A stretch of 64,000 nucleotides of DNA from Haliclona indistincta (Eukaryota > Porifera > Demospongiae > Haplosclerida > Chalinidae): assembly GCA_964017065.1 (NCBI GenBank), contig OZ024784.1:12877152-12941151 (forward strand), given 5' to 3'. Both the position numbers and the translations under genes were made by a program. The notes under the pieces were generated by a model that searched no databases, was not told where the DNA came from, and was given only the letters and a program-made list of their open reading frames with translations. Below, piece after piece: positions 44,799-57,640 of the stretch; position 1 is the stretch's first letter, and the number at the start of each line of letters is the position of its first letter.

Positions 44799-47700
44799 AT
44801 GGACGACAGCTCCAGCTCTAGTGGAGTGGAACAGCTCAAGCTGGTCTCCACTATAGGGTTTGAAGGTTAGCTAGCTAGCTAGTAGCAGCCATGATCTCTT
44901 GTGCTGTGGTGCAGGTCACGTGGCTAACGGGTTGGTAGCTCATCCTGGAGGGAAACACATCATCTACCCACTGGGCTGTACCATCATCACTCAGGAACTA
45001 GCCACAAAGAAGCAGTCCTTCCTCAATGGCCACTCAGACAACGTGTCCTGCCTGGCTTGCTCTCCATCGGGCAAGTACCTTGGGTCTGGTCAGGTCACTC
45101 ACATGGGATTCAAGGCTGATGTGATAGTGTGGCTGTTTGATGAGCAAGAGCTGTACTGCCGCCTCACACTGCATCGAGTCAAGGTACAGGCAATGGCTTT
45201 CTCACCATCAGACAAATACCTAGCTACCCTGGGAGGGAGAGATGATAACAGGTGCCTCCATATCTCTCTCTTTCTCCTCACTCAACTCTCTCCCTGGTCT
45301 AATACAGTGTTGTTATCTGGGATCTAGCCAGGAAGGAGGCTCTGTGTGGTAGTCCTGCCTGTATGCAGAGTGCTGGTCCTGTGTACGCTCTAGCCTTCAG
45401 CAACCATGATGACAATCTCTTTGTAACTGGAGGAGAGTGAGTGCTTGATCCTCTCACTGCCATGCACTGTCTCTCTCTCTTTCAGGCTCACTCTCAGAGT
45501 GTGGGAGTTGTGTCGTACTGAGAAGACCAGGAAGATAGTACCTAGTGACTGTAATCTTGGTCAACTGAAGCGGAATATCACATGTATAGAGGTTAGTAGA
45601 CTATAGCTACATGTTACTGCAGTATTCATGATTATTATTAGATGTGTAATGATGGTGACCACATGTACTGTGGTACTACTAGTGGAGACACACTGAGACT
45701 AAACCTATCAACTAAACTACTCAAGGACTTTGGACCACACAAAGGAAAGTACAGCCAGGTAAGGCATACAGCCAGCTGCTTGTGGAATTCAGTGCTGAGC
45801 TGCTCTCTCTCCCTCCCTCTCCATCACTCACTCACTCTCACTGTTTCTCCCTCTCTCTCTCTCGTCTTTGTCTCAGGGTCTGACTACTCTGAAGGTGTTA
45901 CCATCTGATGATATACTAGCTGGTACAGGTGATGGTACAGTAGTCATTATTAGACCAGGATCATACAAGAAACACAGGTTAGTACCTCACTGCATGGAGT
46001 ACTGTAGTGCACTGTATGATACTGTATTATAGTAACAAGTGTGTTAAAATTGCTGGAGCTATCACTTCACTAACATTGAGACCCAACAGCAATAAGGTAG
46101 AGTTACTGGCTGCACTCATGCAGTGACAATTGATTCTTGTTCTTGCAGTTCTTTGTTGGGACAGCAACATCTCAGATGTACCAGATTGACTCCACTGATA
46201 TGTCAGTACAGCTCCTCAACTCATGTCACTATGATGCTATCACTGATATCTGCTTCCCATGGTAGAGTGTGAAGCATTGTTGATTTCACTCACTCTCAAC
46301 CTCTCTCTTCCTTTCTGTCACACACACACACACACACACACACTCTCTCTCTCTCTCTCTCTCTCCCTCTCTCTCTCTCTCTCTAGTGAGTCATCAGAGA
46401 TGTTTGCTACCAGTAGTCGTAATGATGTGAGGGTATGGCATGCTGTCACTGGTAAGGAGCTGCTCCGTATCGAGGTAGCTAACCTGCAGTGCAATGCAGT
46501 CGAGATCACTCCTGACGCAAGAGCTATAATAACAGGTCAGTACATACATTCACAAATAATGGGAACGTAAGATTAAGTCAATTAACATTTGAGGTATCAG
46601 TCGGTCAATAGTCTGTTCCCAGTGGAAAGATCTAAAATTAAATTCTCATACCAAAATTATAATCATGTCAAAAAAAATTTTCCTGAAAATATTTCTTTTT
46701 TCTCTCCGTAGCTTGGGATGATGGTAAGATAAGAGCCTTCTTACCTGAGAGTGGGAAGCCAGCCTATGTGATCCATGATGCTCATAGCAAAGGTGTGTCA
46801 GCACTAGCTGTGACCTCTACTAGTGGTAGAGTGATCAGTGGTGGAGGAGAGGGACAGGTGAGGGTGTGGGACATTGCTGAGAGGCACCAGACAATGAGGG
46901 CTGCTCTCAAGGAACACAAAGGTACTAGCTATAGTGCCCAGTCACATACTGGTCTTTTACTACACTATACAGGTGTCATCACATGTATCAAGATCAGAAG
47001 GGATGATGAAGAGGTAATACACACTCACACACTAAGCAGAGTCTATAGCCTCCATACACTGCGAGGGTCGCTATAAGCAGTAGCTACAAGCCCCACATTG
47101 CTACCATATGACCTTATTGTCTGTATCTCTATCACAGTGTATCACAGCAAGTAGTGATGGTACATGCATTATCTGGGACTTGGTGTAAGTGATGATAATA
47201 TTGATAATACATTGACTATCAACATGTACTATCTTATTGCAGTAACTTTGTCAGGAGTCAAGTGATATTTGCTAACACACTCTTCAAAGCAGTATGTTAT
47301 CGAACAGACGAGAGCCAAATCATTACTGGAGGGACAGATAGGAAGGTATATCACTAATACAGAACTAACTTATCACTCACTAGTTGACTATTGCGCATTG
47401 CTGTAGATTGGTTACTGGGAAACGTATGATGGAGCCCAGATCAGAGAGCTGGATGGGTCTCGTACAGGAGCTATCAACGGCATGGACCTGTGTGATGACT
47501 GGTTTGTGACAGGAGGCAGTGACAGGCTTATCAAAGTGTGGCGCTACGATGAGGGAGTCATGACACACATTGGTGAGTGTGTGCTTGATCCCAGTAGCTT
47601 ATGGTAGCAGCACAGCCTGGTCGTGTGTGCTTGATCCCAGTAGCTTATGGTAGCAGCACAGCCTGCATGGTCGTGTGTGCCTGATCCCAGTAGCTTATGG

Positions 47701-48475
47701 TAGCAGCACAGCCTGGTCGTGTGTGCTTGATCCCAGTAGCTTATGGTAGCAGCACAGCCTGGTCGTGTGTGCCTGATCCCAGTAGCTTATGGTAGCAGCA
47801 CAGCCTGGTCGTGTGTGCTTGATCCCAGTAGCTTATGGTAGCAGCACAGCCTGGTCGTGTGTGCTTGATCCCAGTAGCTTATGGTAGCAGCACAGCCTGG
47901 TCGTGTGTGCCTGATCCCAGTAGCTTATGGTAGCAGCACAGCCTAGTCGTGTGTGCTTGATCCCAGTAGCTTATGGTAGCAGCACAGCCTGGTCGTGTGT
48001 GCTTGATCCCAGTAGCTTATGGTAGCAGCACAGCCTGGTCGTGTGTGCTTGATCCCGGTAGCTTATGGTAGCAGCACAGCCTGGTCGTGTGTGCTTGATC
48101 CCGGTAGCTTATGGTAGCAGCACAGCCTGGTCGTGTGTGCTTGATCCCGGTAGCTTATGGTAGCAGCACAGCCTGGTCGTGTGTGCTTGATCCCGGTAGC
48201 TTATGGTAGCAGCACAGCCTGGTCGTGTGTGCTTGATCCCGGTAGCTTATGGTAGCAGCACAGCCTGGTCGTGTGTGCTTGATCCCAGTATCTCATGTTC
48301 TCCAGGTATTGGTCACAGTGGTGAGGTGACACGAGTCAAGATAGCTCCTAACAAGCAGCACATGGTCAGTGTGAGTACTGATGGAGGCATTCTGAGGTGG
48401 GAGCTACCTCCATTACACTCTCCTCCCTCACCTGGAGCTGAGCAGCCATCATCACCAGAGGATGGGGACCAGTGA
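44799..48475 (+). CDS. CFAP52: Cilia- and flagella-associated protein 52 (WDR16)
   Basis: CFAP52 is a WD40 microtubule inner protein of ciliary doublets. Fifteen exons: 44799-44865, 44915-45251, 45308-45436, 45486-45591, 45642-45758, 45877-45977, 46033-46096, 46149-46261, 46387-46535, 46712-46921, 46973-47013, 47138-47184, 47243-47345, 47407-47572, 48306-48475. Blocks closely match the animal protein: HIIYPLGCTIITQE, VSCLACSPSGKYL, SGQVTHMGFKADVIVW, LCGSPA, RVISGGGEGQVRVWDI, ECITASSDGTCIIWDL, FANTLFKAV, IITGGTDRKIGYWE, INGMDL, GGSDRLIKVW, GIGHSGEVTRVKIAP and VSTDGGILRWELP. An in-frame ATG at 44766 lies inside the X-box-like site, so 44799 is preferred. The last intron is filled with a 46-bp minisatellite. 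Poly-CT tracts precede several acceptors. Confidence 0.97.
47575..48300. repeat. 46-bp minisatellite filling CFAP52 intron 14
   Basis: About 15-16 copies of a unit with GTGTGTGCTTGATCCCAGTA and GCTTATGGTAGCAGCACAGC. Copies differ mainly at T/C and A/G in TTGATCCCAG; the right-hand copies share CCCGG. The first unit starts at the splice donor itself, so the donor region seeded the array. Confidence 0.95.
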
Positions 48476-48799
48476 AACCACACCCTATATCACCATCACT
48501 CCCTCACTATACCAGTAGACAAGAGCACACATGCACACACATTAATTTTATACCATACAGAGCTATTCTAACAGATGTGATACAGTGACAGTTACATGTA
48601 TCTATGCATTATAGTAGATTCAGATTTTTTCAATTGCAAAACTGACAAAAATTAACGTTCGCCTATTTCGATATTCAAATTTTTATCAATGATGAAGATG
48701 AGCTTTAACACAATAATACAACACAACAATGCTTATTAATAATAATTTTTTTAATAAAGTTCATTTTGTTATACAAGATGTATAGTGAGTGTCGCTCTC

Positions 48800-50723
<1,924 letters not shown>

Positions 50724-50991
50724 CGTCTCCAGAACTGCATCATCACAAAGTTGTCTGATCACGATCACATGATCGTGTGTGACCACGCCTATCAACCACG
50801 CCTTTACCTTTGAAGCGCGAAATTCAAATTTGTGTTAGCCGACAATACAGTACACGGTATCTATGGTAATACTATACTATAAACAGGTCATTATCCGTTT
50901 ATTTCACCCAATGCATGTTTATATAACACAGAATGTAAACGGTGACACTCGTCTAAAGATGTTTTGCTTCCTGAAGACAGCCCAGAGGAAG

Positions 50992-51698
50992 ATGACCAGG
51001 CAGCTGCTATGTATGCTGAGTGTTGAGCTGCTCACCGCAGCAGCACTGTTGATGACTGGCTGTGTAGTGTATGGATCACCTACTGACCAAGACAAGTGGT
51101 CATGGTCTAATCATGATCATTCTTTCTTTTTGACTGACTGTTGTGAGTGTTGTAGCCATGCAGTGATTCCTCTGTGGTATATTCTACACATGCAGCTCCA
51201 CCAGACAGTCCCTTGGTGTTGAATAAATCATCTATACAGCTTCATCCTGATTCTTTCATAACCGGACATGATTGGAGTTTTACAGCTTCATTTCAACTCA
51301 GTTAGTTTGTTTCATTAAGAGTGTGTTGTTGCCTTTACAGCACTTTATTTTGTCTCAGAGGAAGAAGTGTCTGAAGGCACATTCAACTACACAGCACGCT
51401 GGTCCCCTGATGGCAGGCATCCCTCCATAGTGCTAGTCCATCAGCAAGTGCAGCTGTGTGACTACGTTCTAATATTACACCTCGGAAGTTGCCCGATTAA
51501 AATCGGTCATCATGTCATAAGATTCAAAAGCAATTTTTCTCCTATAATCCCAGCAGTGAGTTACATTATAACTAGTCAAAATTGATTGTTATTTACCACT
51601 GATTTCCATAGGGATATTACAGTTTTGACATAAATGCTGTAACCAGTCGAGACAGAGTATTGAGTTGCTTGAAAGGAATGATTCACATCACTAAATGA
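50992..51698 (+). CDS. Secreted ML-domain (MD-2-related lipid-recognition) protein, copy 1
   Basis: Exons 50992-51142, 51196-51300, 51359-51555 and 51612-51698 (179 residues). The N-terminal signal peptide lies in the LLTAAALLMTGCVVYG region. The mature part has the ML layout: Cys near the start (FFLTDC), IQLHPDSFITGHDWSFTASF, LCDYV ... GSCPIKIGHHVIRF, and the closing GYYSFDINA ... VLSCLKG. ML proteins such as NPC2, GM2A and MD-2 bind lipids in a beta-sandwich. The same four-exon plan with identical phases is seen in the neighbouring copies. Family call is from the CP-x-K/x-G and G-x-Y-x-F signatures and cysteine positions. Confidence 0.75.
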
Positions 51699-51719
51699 AA
51701 AATACCCACTGTATGCATG

Positions 51720-52135
51720 AACGAACATGAATTTCAAAACTTTAATAATGTTTATAAAACTTTATTTGCATGCTCTAAGTAAGTAATTTTATCTTGATAA
51801 CACAAGCTGCTATCTACATTTCTTGAGGAAATAGCAACATGATTAGCTACAGTTACGCTTACTTAAGCAGTGAAAGTTTACCCTGTTGTTTATTTTGGAA
51901 AATGAAAGTATCAACTAGCAGGATGCACTGTTATTTTTGTACATCAAAAGGATGTTTGTTCATTCATGTACTGATGCTATAATAATTGTATGACATGTTT
52001 TGTTATATCACTAACATAGATTGCAGCTTCATCTTCTAATTTTGCACTATAAAGCTATGCCCGCTGTCATGCACAGACAACAGTGTGATGAGAAAAGGTA
52101 TCGTAAAAACTAAAACGTTGGTATAACTATCAAAG
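51720..52135. other. Spacer between ML genes 1 and 2
   Basis: AT-rich with no recognisable exon. It presumably holds the copy 2 promoter. Confidence 0.4.
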
Positions 52136-52923
52136 ATGACTGTGCTATCACCATCATCACTGAGTGTTGTTACGGTGCTCACTGCGGCAATGTTGATGAC
52201 TGGCTGTGTAGTGTATGGCTCACCTACTGACCAAGACAAGCAGCTATGGTCTGATCACAATGGACCTTTATCTTGGGCTGAATGCAGTGAGTGTACATTA
52301 GTGTAACATGTATTGTGTGCATGTGTGCTGAGCCCAGTGTGTCCTAGTCTAACGGGCTTGTACTGGTATGCAGCAGAACAGATTTAAATCAAACTAGCTA
52401 CATGTCGTATGTTTTTATATACTGTAGCACCACCTAACAGTCCTTTGATACTGAACAAGACCTCGATATCAGTTGATCCTGTTCCTTTGAAAATCGGTGA
52501 ACACTGGAACTTCACTGCTTCATTTGAACTCAGTTAGTTGATTTATTTATTTCACAGTGACTACCAAATGTGTTTGCATTCTCCTCTGCAGAAGAGGAAG
52601 TTACTGAGGGAACCATCAACATTACGATAAGCTGGTCTCCTGACGGCAAACAACCGCCCATAGTACTTGTCCATCAGCAAATGCACTGGTGTGACATATT
52701 TCAAAAAATTAACATTAGTTGTCCTGTTAAAATCGGCAAGCACAGTTTCGTCTACAGAAACTCTATATCAACAATTCTCCCACCAGTGAGCATACTGCAT
52801 CCTTATACTGTCTTAAATCACTTCCATCCTGTTCTGTAGGGATTTTACAGCTTCTATACCACTTTCGAAGATCAGATGAGCAATCTGGTGCTGTGTGTCA
52901 AGGGCTGGGCTCACATCCTCTAA
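52136..52923 (+). CDS. Secreted ML-domain protein, copy 2
   Basis: Exons 52136-52286, 52428-52532, 52592-52785 and 52840-52923 (177 residues). The signal peptide region TAAMLMTGCVVYGSPTDQDK is nearly identical to copy 1. The body has KIGEHWNFTASFEL, GTINITISWSPDGKQPP, VLVHQQMHWCD, SCPVKIGKHSF and GFYSFYTTF ... LVLCVKG. Copies 1 and 2 are the closest pair in the array, which suggests a late duplication. Confidence 0.75.
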
Positions 52924-53200
52924 TGCTATAGTTCTCCATGAGGCTGAACTGTAATGATTCATAGTTAACAAGTTGTATGATAATAATAGCATCAAACTGA
53001 CAGGATGTAGTTACACTAATGACATGTACACATCATACGTAACTATAGTGACAGGATAGTGCAATTTGTTTACTTGTACTGTTTGCTAAAATAGGGGAAG
53101 TTTAATTTAAAATTAACTTATCTGCATACATGAAGCTATAAAAATTGTTTAGTTTAGTTCGTAATGCAGCAGCTGTAGATTAATGACGTGATTGAACATT

Positions 53201-53545
53201 ATGATAGTGAAGCTACTATGCCCAAGTTCTGTTGTACTGTTCACTGCAGCACTGACTGTATAGTGTATGGATCACCTATGCTGACCAAGACAAGCAGCTA
53301 TGGTCTGATCACAACGAGTCTTTCTCCTCATTGACTGCAGTGAGATGAAGCAGTTGGAGCTAGTACAATAATTACTAGTATATAATAATCAAATTATTAT
53401 CAATGTCATTGTCATACATGTACAGCATCCCATGACAGTCCTATGAAATAATAGTTAATTCATCTGTACAGTTTCAACACACTCCATTACCAATTGGTCA
53501 TATTAATTCAATGTTACTGGTTTGATTGAACTCAATAAGACATTG
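53201..53545 (+). pseudogene. ML-domain gene relic, copy 3
   Basis: Exon 1 is recognisable but has an in-frame stop (TAG after CTGACTGTA) and a frameshift before a CCAAGACAAGCAGC stretch shared with copy 2. A degenerate exon 2 follows at 53427-53545 with stops. Exons 3 and 4 are absent. Confidence 0.75.
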
Positions 53546-53908
53546 TAAACACGTCTTACGGTCATAAATAATTATACATGTACTATAGAGCTAGGTATTT
53601 ATCTAGCCAGATTCATAGTATTCTATGTACTTATGTATGTCCATGAGATAATTATACTAGCCCGGTAAGCGCCTGTATTGCGTCAATTGTCTTTATAATT
53701 ATGATAATAAGTGTCGGTCCATTGTTGATGTGATATTTATCAAAATACACCTGAAATACACATTATTTGTGTATCTTTCAGAAGTGGAGTATACATAAGT
53801 ATTCTGAAAGAATACAGTTTTAGAGAAATCTATACATGAACGTGTTGACATTTGACATCAAGAAAACATACTGACTGAGTTGAGAAATTTTCATTCGAGA
53901 TTTACTCC

Positions 53909-54580
53909 ATGCGAAATCAACAAAAGATGAATTTTCTCCAGTTTTCTCCGTGCCTGACCAGTGCTGTAGTCTTCATCTTGCTGATAACTAGTTCTGCTGG
54001 CTCACTAAAAGAACTTATTGATCATTCCAGTGCATTCTCAGTGACTGACTGTTGTAAGTGCTAATCTTTGTACAGAATGGTCATATTAAAATTGTCTTCA
54101 GCATCTCCAAACAGTGCAACGGTAATAAACAAGAGTTCCTTCCTGATCCAACCTGCTCCATTGAGAATTGGTCAGGAATGGAACATTTCTGCTTCGTTTG
54201 AACTTAGTTAGTCCTACACACATGCAATCAATCCACTATCTACCATTGTCTTTCAGAAGAGGAAGTCACTGGTGGGTACATCAACTTTACGTCACACTGG
54301 TTTCCTGGTGGTAGCCAACCACCCATAGTGCTGGTGCATCAAGAATTGAATCTGTGTGATTTTGTTAGTAAAGTACAAATGAAGTGTCCCATTCACACTG
54401 GTCATCACAACATTGTCTTTAAGAGAAGTGTGCTGTCACTAATTCTCCCACCAGTAAGTATAATACAATATTATGTTCACTACTATGGTTCTGTTACAGG
54501 GTATCTACTGCTACCACATCACCGCGAGAGATCAGTTGAATAATCAAAGCTGTCTAAAGGGCTGTGTACAGATAGAGTGA
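53909..54580 (+). CDS. Secreted ML-domain protein, copy 4
   Basis: Exons 53909-54053, 54102-54206, 54257-54453 and 54500-54580 (175 residues). The signal peptide is around LTSAVVFILLITSSAG (the start could also be the internal MNFLQ). Same blocks: PLRIGQEWNISASFEL, NFTSHWFPGG, VLVHQELNLCDFV, KCPIHTGHHN, GIYCYHITA ... NNQSCLKGC. It is more diverged from copies 1 and 2 than they are from each other. Confidence 0.72.
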
Positions 54581-54943
54581 TAAATAATCCAAGTGCCTAT
54601 TAGTTTAAACCATCACTATGATAGTTATCGTAACTATATCTCTGCATACATGTAATTATTAGTTCAGCGATGTATTTAGCACTGCATATACTGTATCAGT
54701 TATTATAGGCAATAATTATCAGTACAGTAAACAATTTCACAAACAGTCAAACGTTACTGAAATAATTATCATTTTTAGAGAATCTACTTGTACACACAAC
54801 ATATGCTGTTGAACACATGTTGAAAATTCTTTGGCGAAAACAGGCTAAAATTATACACGTCATGAGTGAAAATGATACCAAGCACAGAGGACACGATAGT
54901 ATATAGACTAGAATACTTGCTTCAACTGGATGAAATAGCTAGG

Positions 54944-55298
54944 ATGAATATATCACTGCTGACGAGTGTTGTACTCCTTATCTTGTGGTCTAGCTCACCA
55001 GCATCAAGCTTGTTGTGGACTACCCATCACAGTTCTTTCTCATTGATTGATTGCTGTAAGTGATGTGTCTGCTGTCTCTAAGTGTTAACACTATTCATAG
55101 CACCTCCTGACAGCCCTACAGTAGTTAACAAGACATCTATACTGGTTCAACCAGTTCCATTAAGAATTGGTCACGCATGGAACATCACTGCTTCATTTCA
55201 ACTTAGTTAATAATGCATAAAAATTATACATGTGCGGTCATTATGGTTATCCTTGCAGAAGAGGAAGTCACTGATGGGTCCATCAACATCACAATACG
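54944..55298 (+). CDS. Secreted ML-domain protein, copy 5, cut by assembly gap
   Basis: Exons 54944-55055 and 55101-55205, and the start of exon 3 at 55259, which runs into the gap. Signal peptide MNISLLTSVVLLILWSSSPA; then LIDC, PLRIGHAWNITASFQL and EEEVTDGSINIT. The rest of exon 3 and exon 4 fall inside or beyond the 200 unknown bases. An in-frame ATG at 54866 is an alternative start. Confidence 0.7.
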
Positions 55299-55498
55299 NN
55301 NNNNNNNNNNNNNNNNNNNNNNNNNNNNNNNNNNNNNNNNNNNNNNNNNNNNNNNNNNNNNNNNNNNNNNNNNNNNNNNNNNNNNNNNNNNNNNNNNNNN
55401 NNNNNNNNNNNNNNNNNNNNNNNNNNNNNNNNNNNNNNNNNNNNNNNNNNNNNNNNNNNNNNNNNNNNNNNNNNNNNNNNNNNNNNNNNNNNNNNNNN
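55299..55498. other. Assembly gap (200 N)
   Basis: Exactly 200 unknown bases, a conventional size for a gap of unknown length. It truncates ML copy 5. Confidence 0.98.
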
Positions 55499-56300
55499 GA
55501 ACAAAATACAGACACCATAATACATTAAGGACTAGGTCTTTGTCTTAGAGATCACAAATTAATGTTTATGATGTAGTGCATGTGGAGTCTTCTGCACACT
55601 CTAGTTCCAATCCCAGGGTAGTTAAGCATAATGCTTGCCACAAGCAACATACAGGTCTCATGATAAAAACTAAAAGGCGTATCCGCACTGGCGTTCCAAT
55701 GCGCATTGAAACCGCATTCAATGTGGTTCGGCTCTGTCCGCACTGCATTTTCAAACCGGATCTGATCCGGGCGTATTCATCCCAATACTCTTTCATAAGT
55801 GGTTTCAAGTTGATCGTAACTGAATTGAGTTTGGTTGTGGCCTCGATTATGTGGCGTACTTGTGAAGACAGCTAACTTTAGCGCTAACTAAGACCGCCCT
55901 AGTGTGCGCTGGAAGTAAAACAAGGCATAGGACACATCAGGTTTACGCTGGTACTTGACTTAGCTTTCAGCAAACTGTCGCTTACATCACATGACGTGAT
56001 CGACTCCAGCAACTGGCTCAACTCTGCTTGATACTGTTCCAGTGCAGACGTGCTCGATGCGGCTTGAATCAGTTTGATCCAAATCAGAGTCAATACGAAT
56101 TGAAACAGCTTTGTAGTGCGGCTATGCCTAAAGTCTTTTGTGTTTATGTCAACCCATCCCATAGAGCAGAAAGAAACAACAGCATCATGAGAAAACATAC
56201 TTGCATGAGGAAGGTAATGAGAAGCAAATGCCTGGTTAGCCAAGAAGGCAGTAGAGGTTTCAATCTAGACGAGCTGTGAATATTGAAGTCAATAGCAAGT
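55499..56300. other. Repeat-derived spacer
   Basis: AAGGCGTATCCGCACTGGCG at 55674 resembles AAGGCATGTCGGCACTGGCA at 20919, suggesting remnants of one transposon family at both places. A minus-strand open stretch (SALEQYQAELSQLLESI) at 55940-56060 has a protein-like look, but no splice-consistent model was found. Confidence 0.35.
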
Positions 56301-56358
56301 GCCATTATATTAAAGTACCATGATCAATACACTGCACACAGGTGAAGAGGGCACTCAC

Positions 56359-56654
56359 TTTTCTTCAGGTCGCTGCTTTGACTTGGTATCAGAATTTTGC
56401 TTCTCCACCTGTGTCTTAAGTAAAAAGAGTGTTCTCTCCAAGGTAGATAAAAGAGCCTGGGTGTCACTAGGATCATCGAGGGAAACACTTTCAGTGATTC
56501 GATCGCCGGGAGAAATATTTACTGCACAGTTAGAAGAAACCAATCGCTCTTCCTCACTAGGAGGTGGAGGAGATGACTCGTTTATCGGATACGAGGCTAG
56601 CATATGATCGTGCTTCAGTAAAGCGGCTCTTTCAAACTTAGTTCCCGACGCCAT
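56359..56654 (-). CDS. Unidentified protein, first exon
   Basis: It starts MASGTKFERAALLKHDHMLA and continues through a Pro/Glu patch to a helical stretch, DTQALLSTLERTLFLLKTQV, that could form a short coiled coil. A good donor (AAGTGAGT) at 56358-56357 precedes the in-frame TGA at 56357-56355, so the gene probably continues into the repeat-rich stretch or the gap. No family recognised. Confidence 0.5.
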
Positions 56655-56990
56655 CGCTATGCGCTATGAATAGTATAATAAGCTAATTATTATCAGATTA
56701 CATGTAATCATGTGCGACGTGCACGTGGACAGAATGGGAGGTCTATGAATTTCGAAGCACGCGTGCTCTTCTGTATGTGTGTGTGCTGTCACCCCTGTGT
56801 GAATGATGATTTTAGTTTTCCGCATAGAAACTGTTGTGTTATCACCACAAATTGCACAATCACTGAATTACTATTAGACAAGAACACAATAATTATTATT
56901 GCAGCAATACAATGGGTGTATTATAGCAACTATTTCTATGATGCTCAAGTCTGGTTACTATTATTCTTCAGTCTTGAATTGGTAGCTCTA

Positions 56991-57343
<353 letters not shown>

Positions 57344-57640
57344 TTAGATAGACACTTGCTTACTTATAGAGCTAAGCAACAAAATAATACGATTGGAAAG
57401 ACTGACTGTCACTTGCAAACACTTTACAAAGACGCGATGTCGCAATTTTTAATAATCATAGTTGACCACACCCATTTATAAACTGCGCATGCGTCTCTTG
57501 TCGTGGTGGTTTGCATGCAGCTGCCCAAACTTTTAACTAGCTGTACTAGCTAACTGTATATGTAGTAACTATAGCTAGCTGTACACAATCGAGTGCTCCT
57601 CCCTCAGTTAGATTCATCTTCTTTTCATAAATACGTTGAA

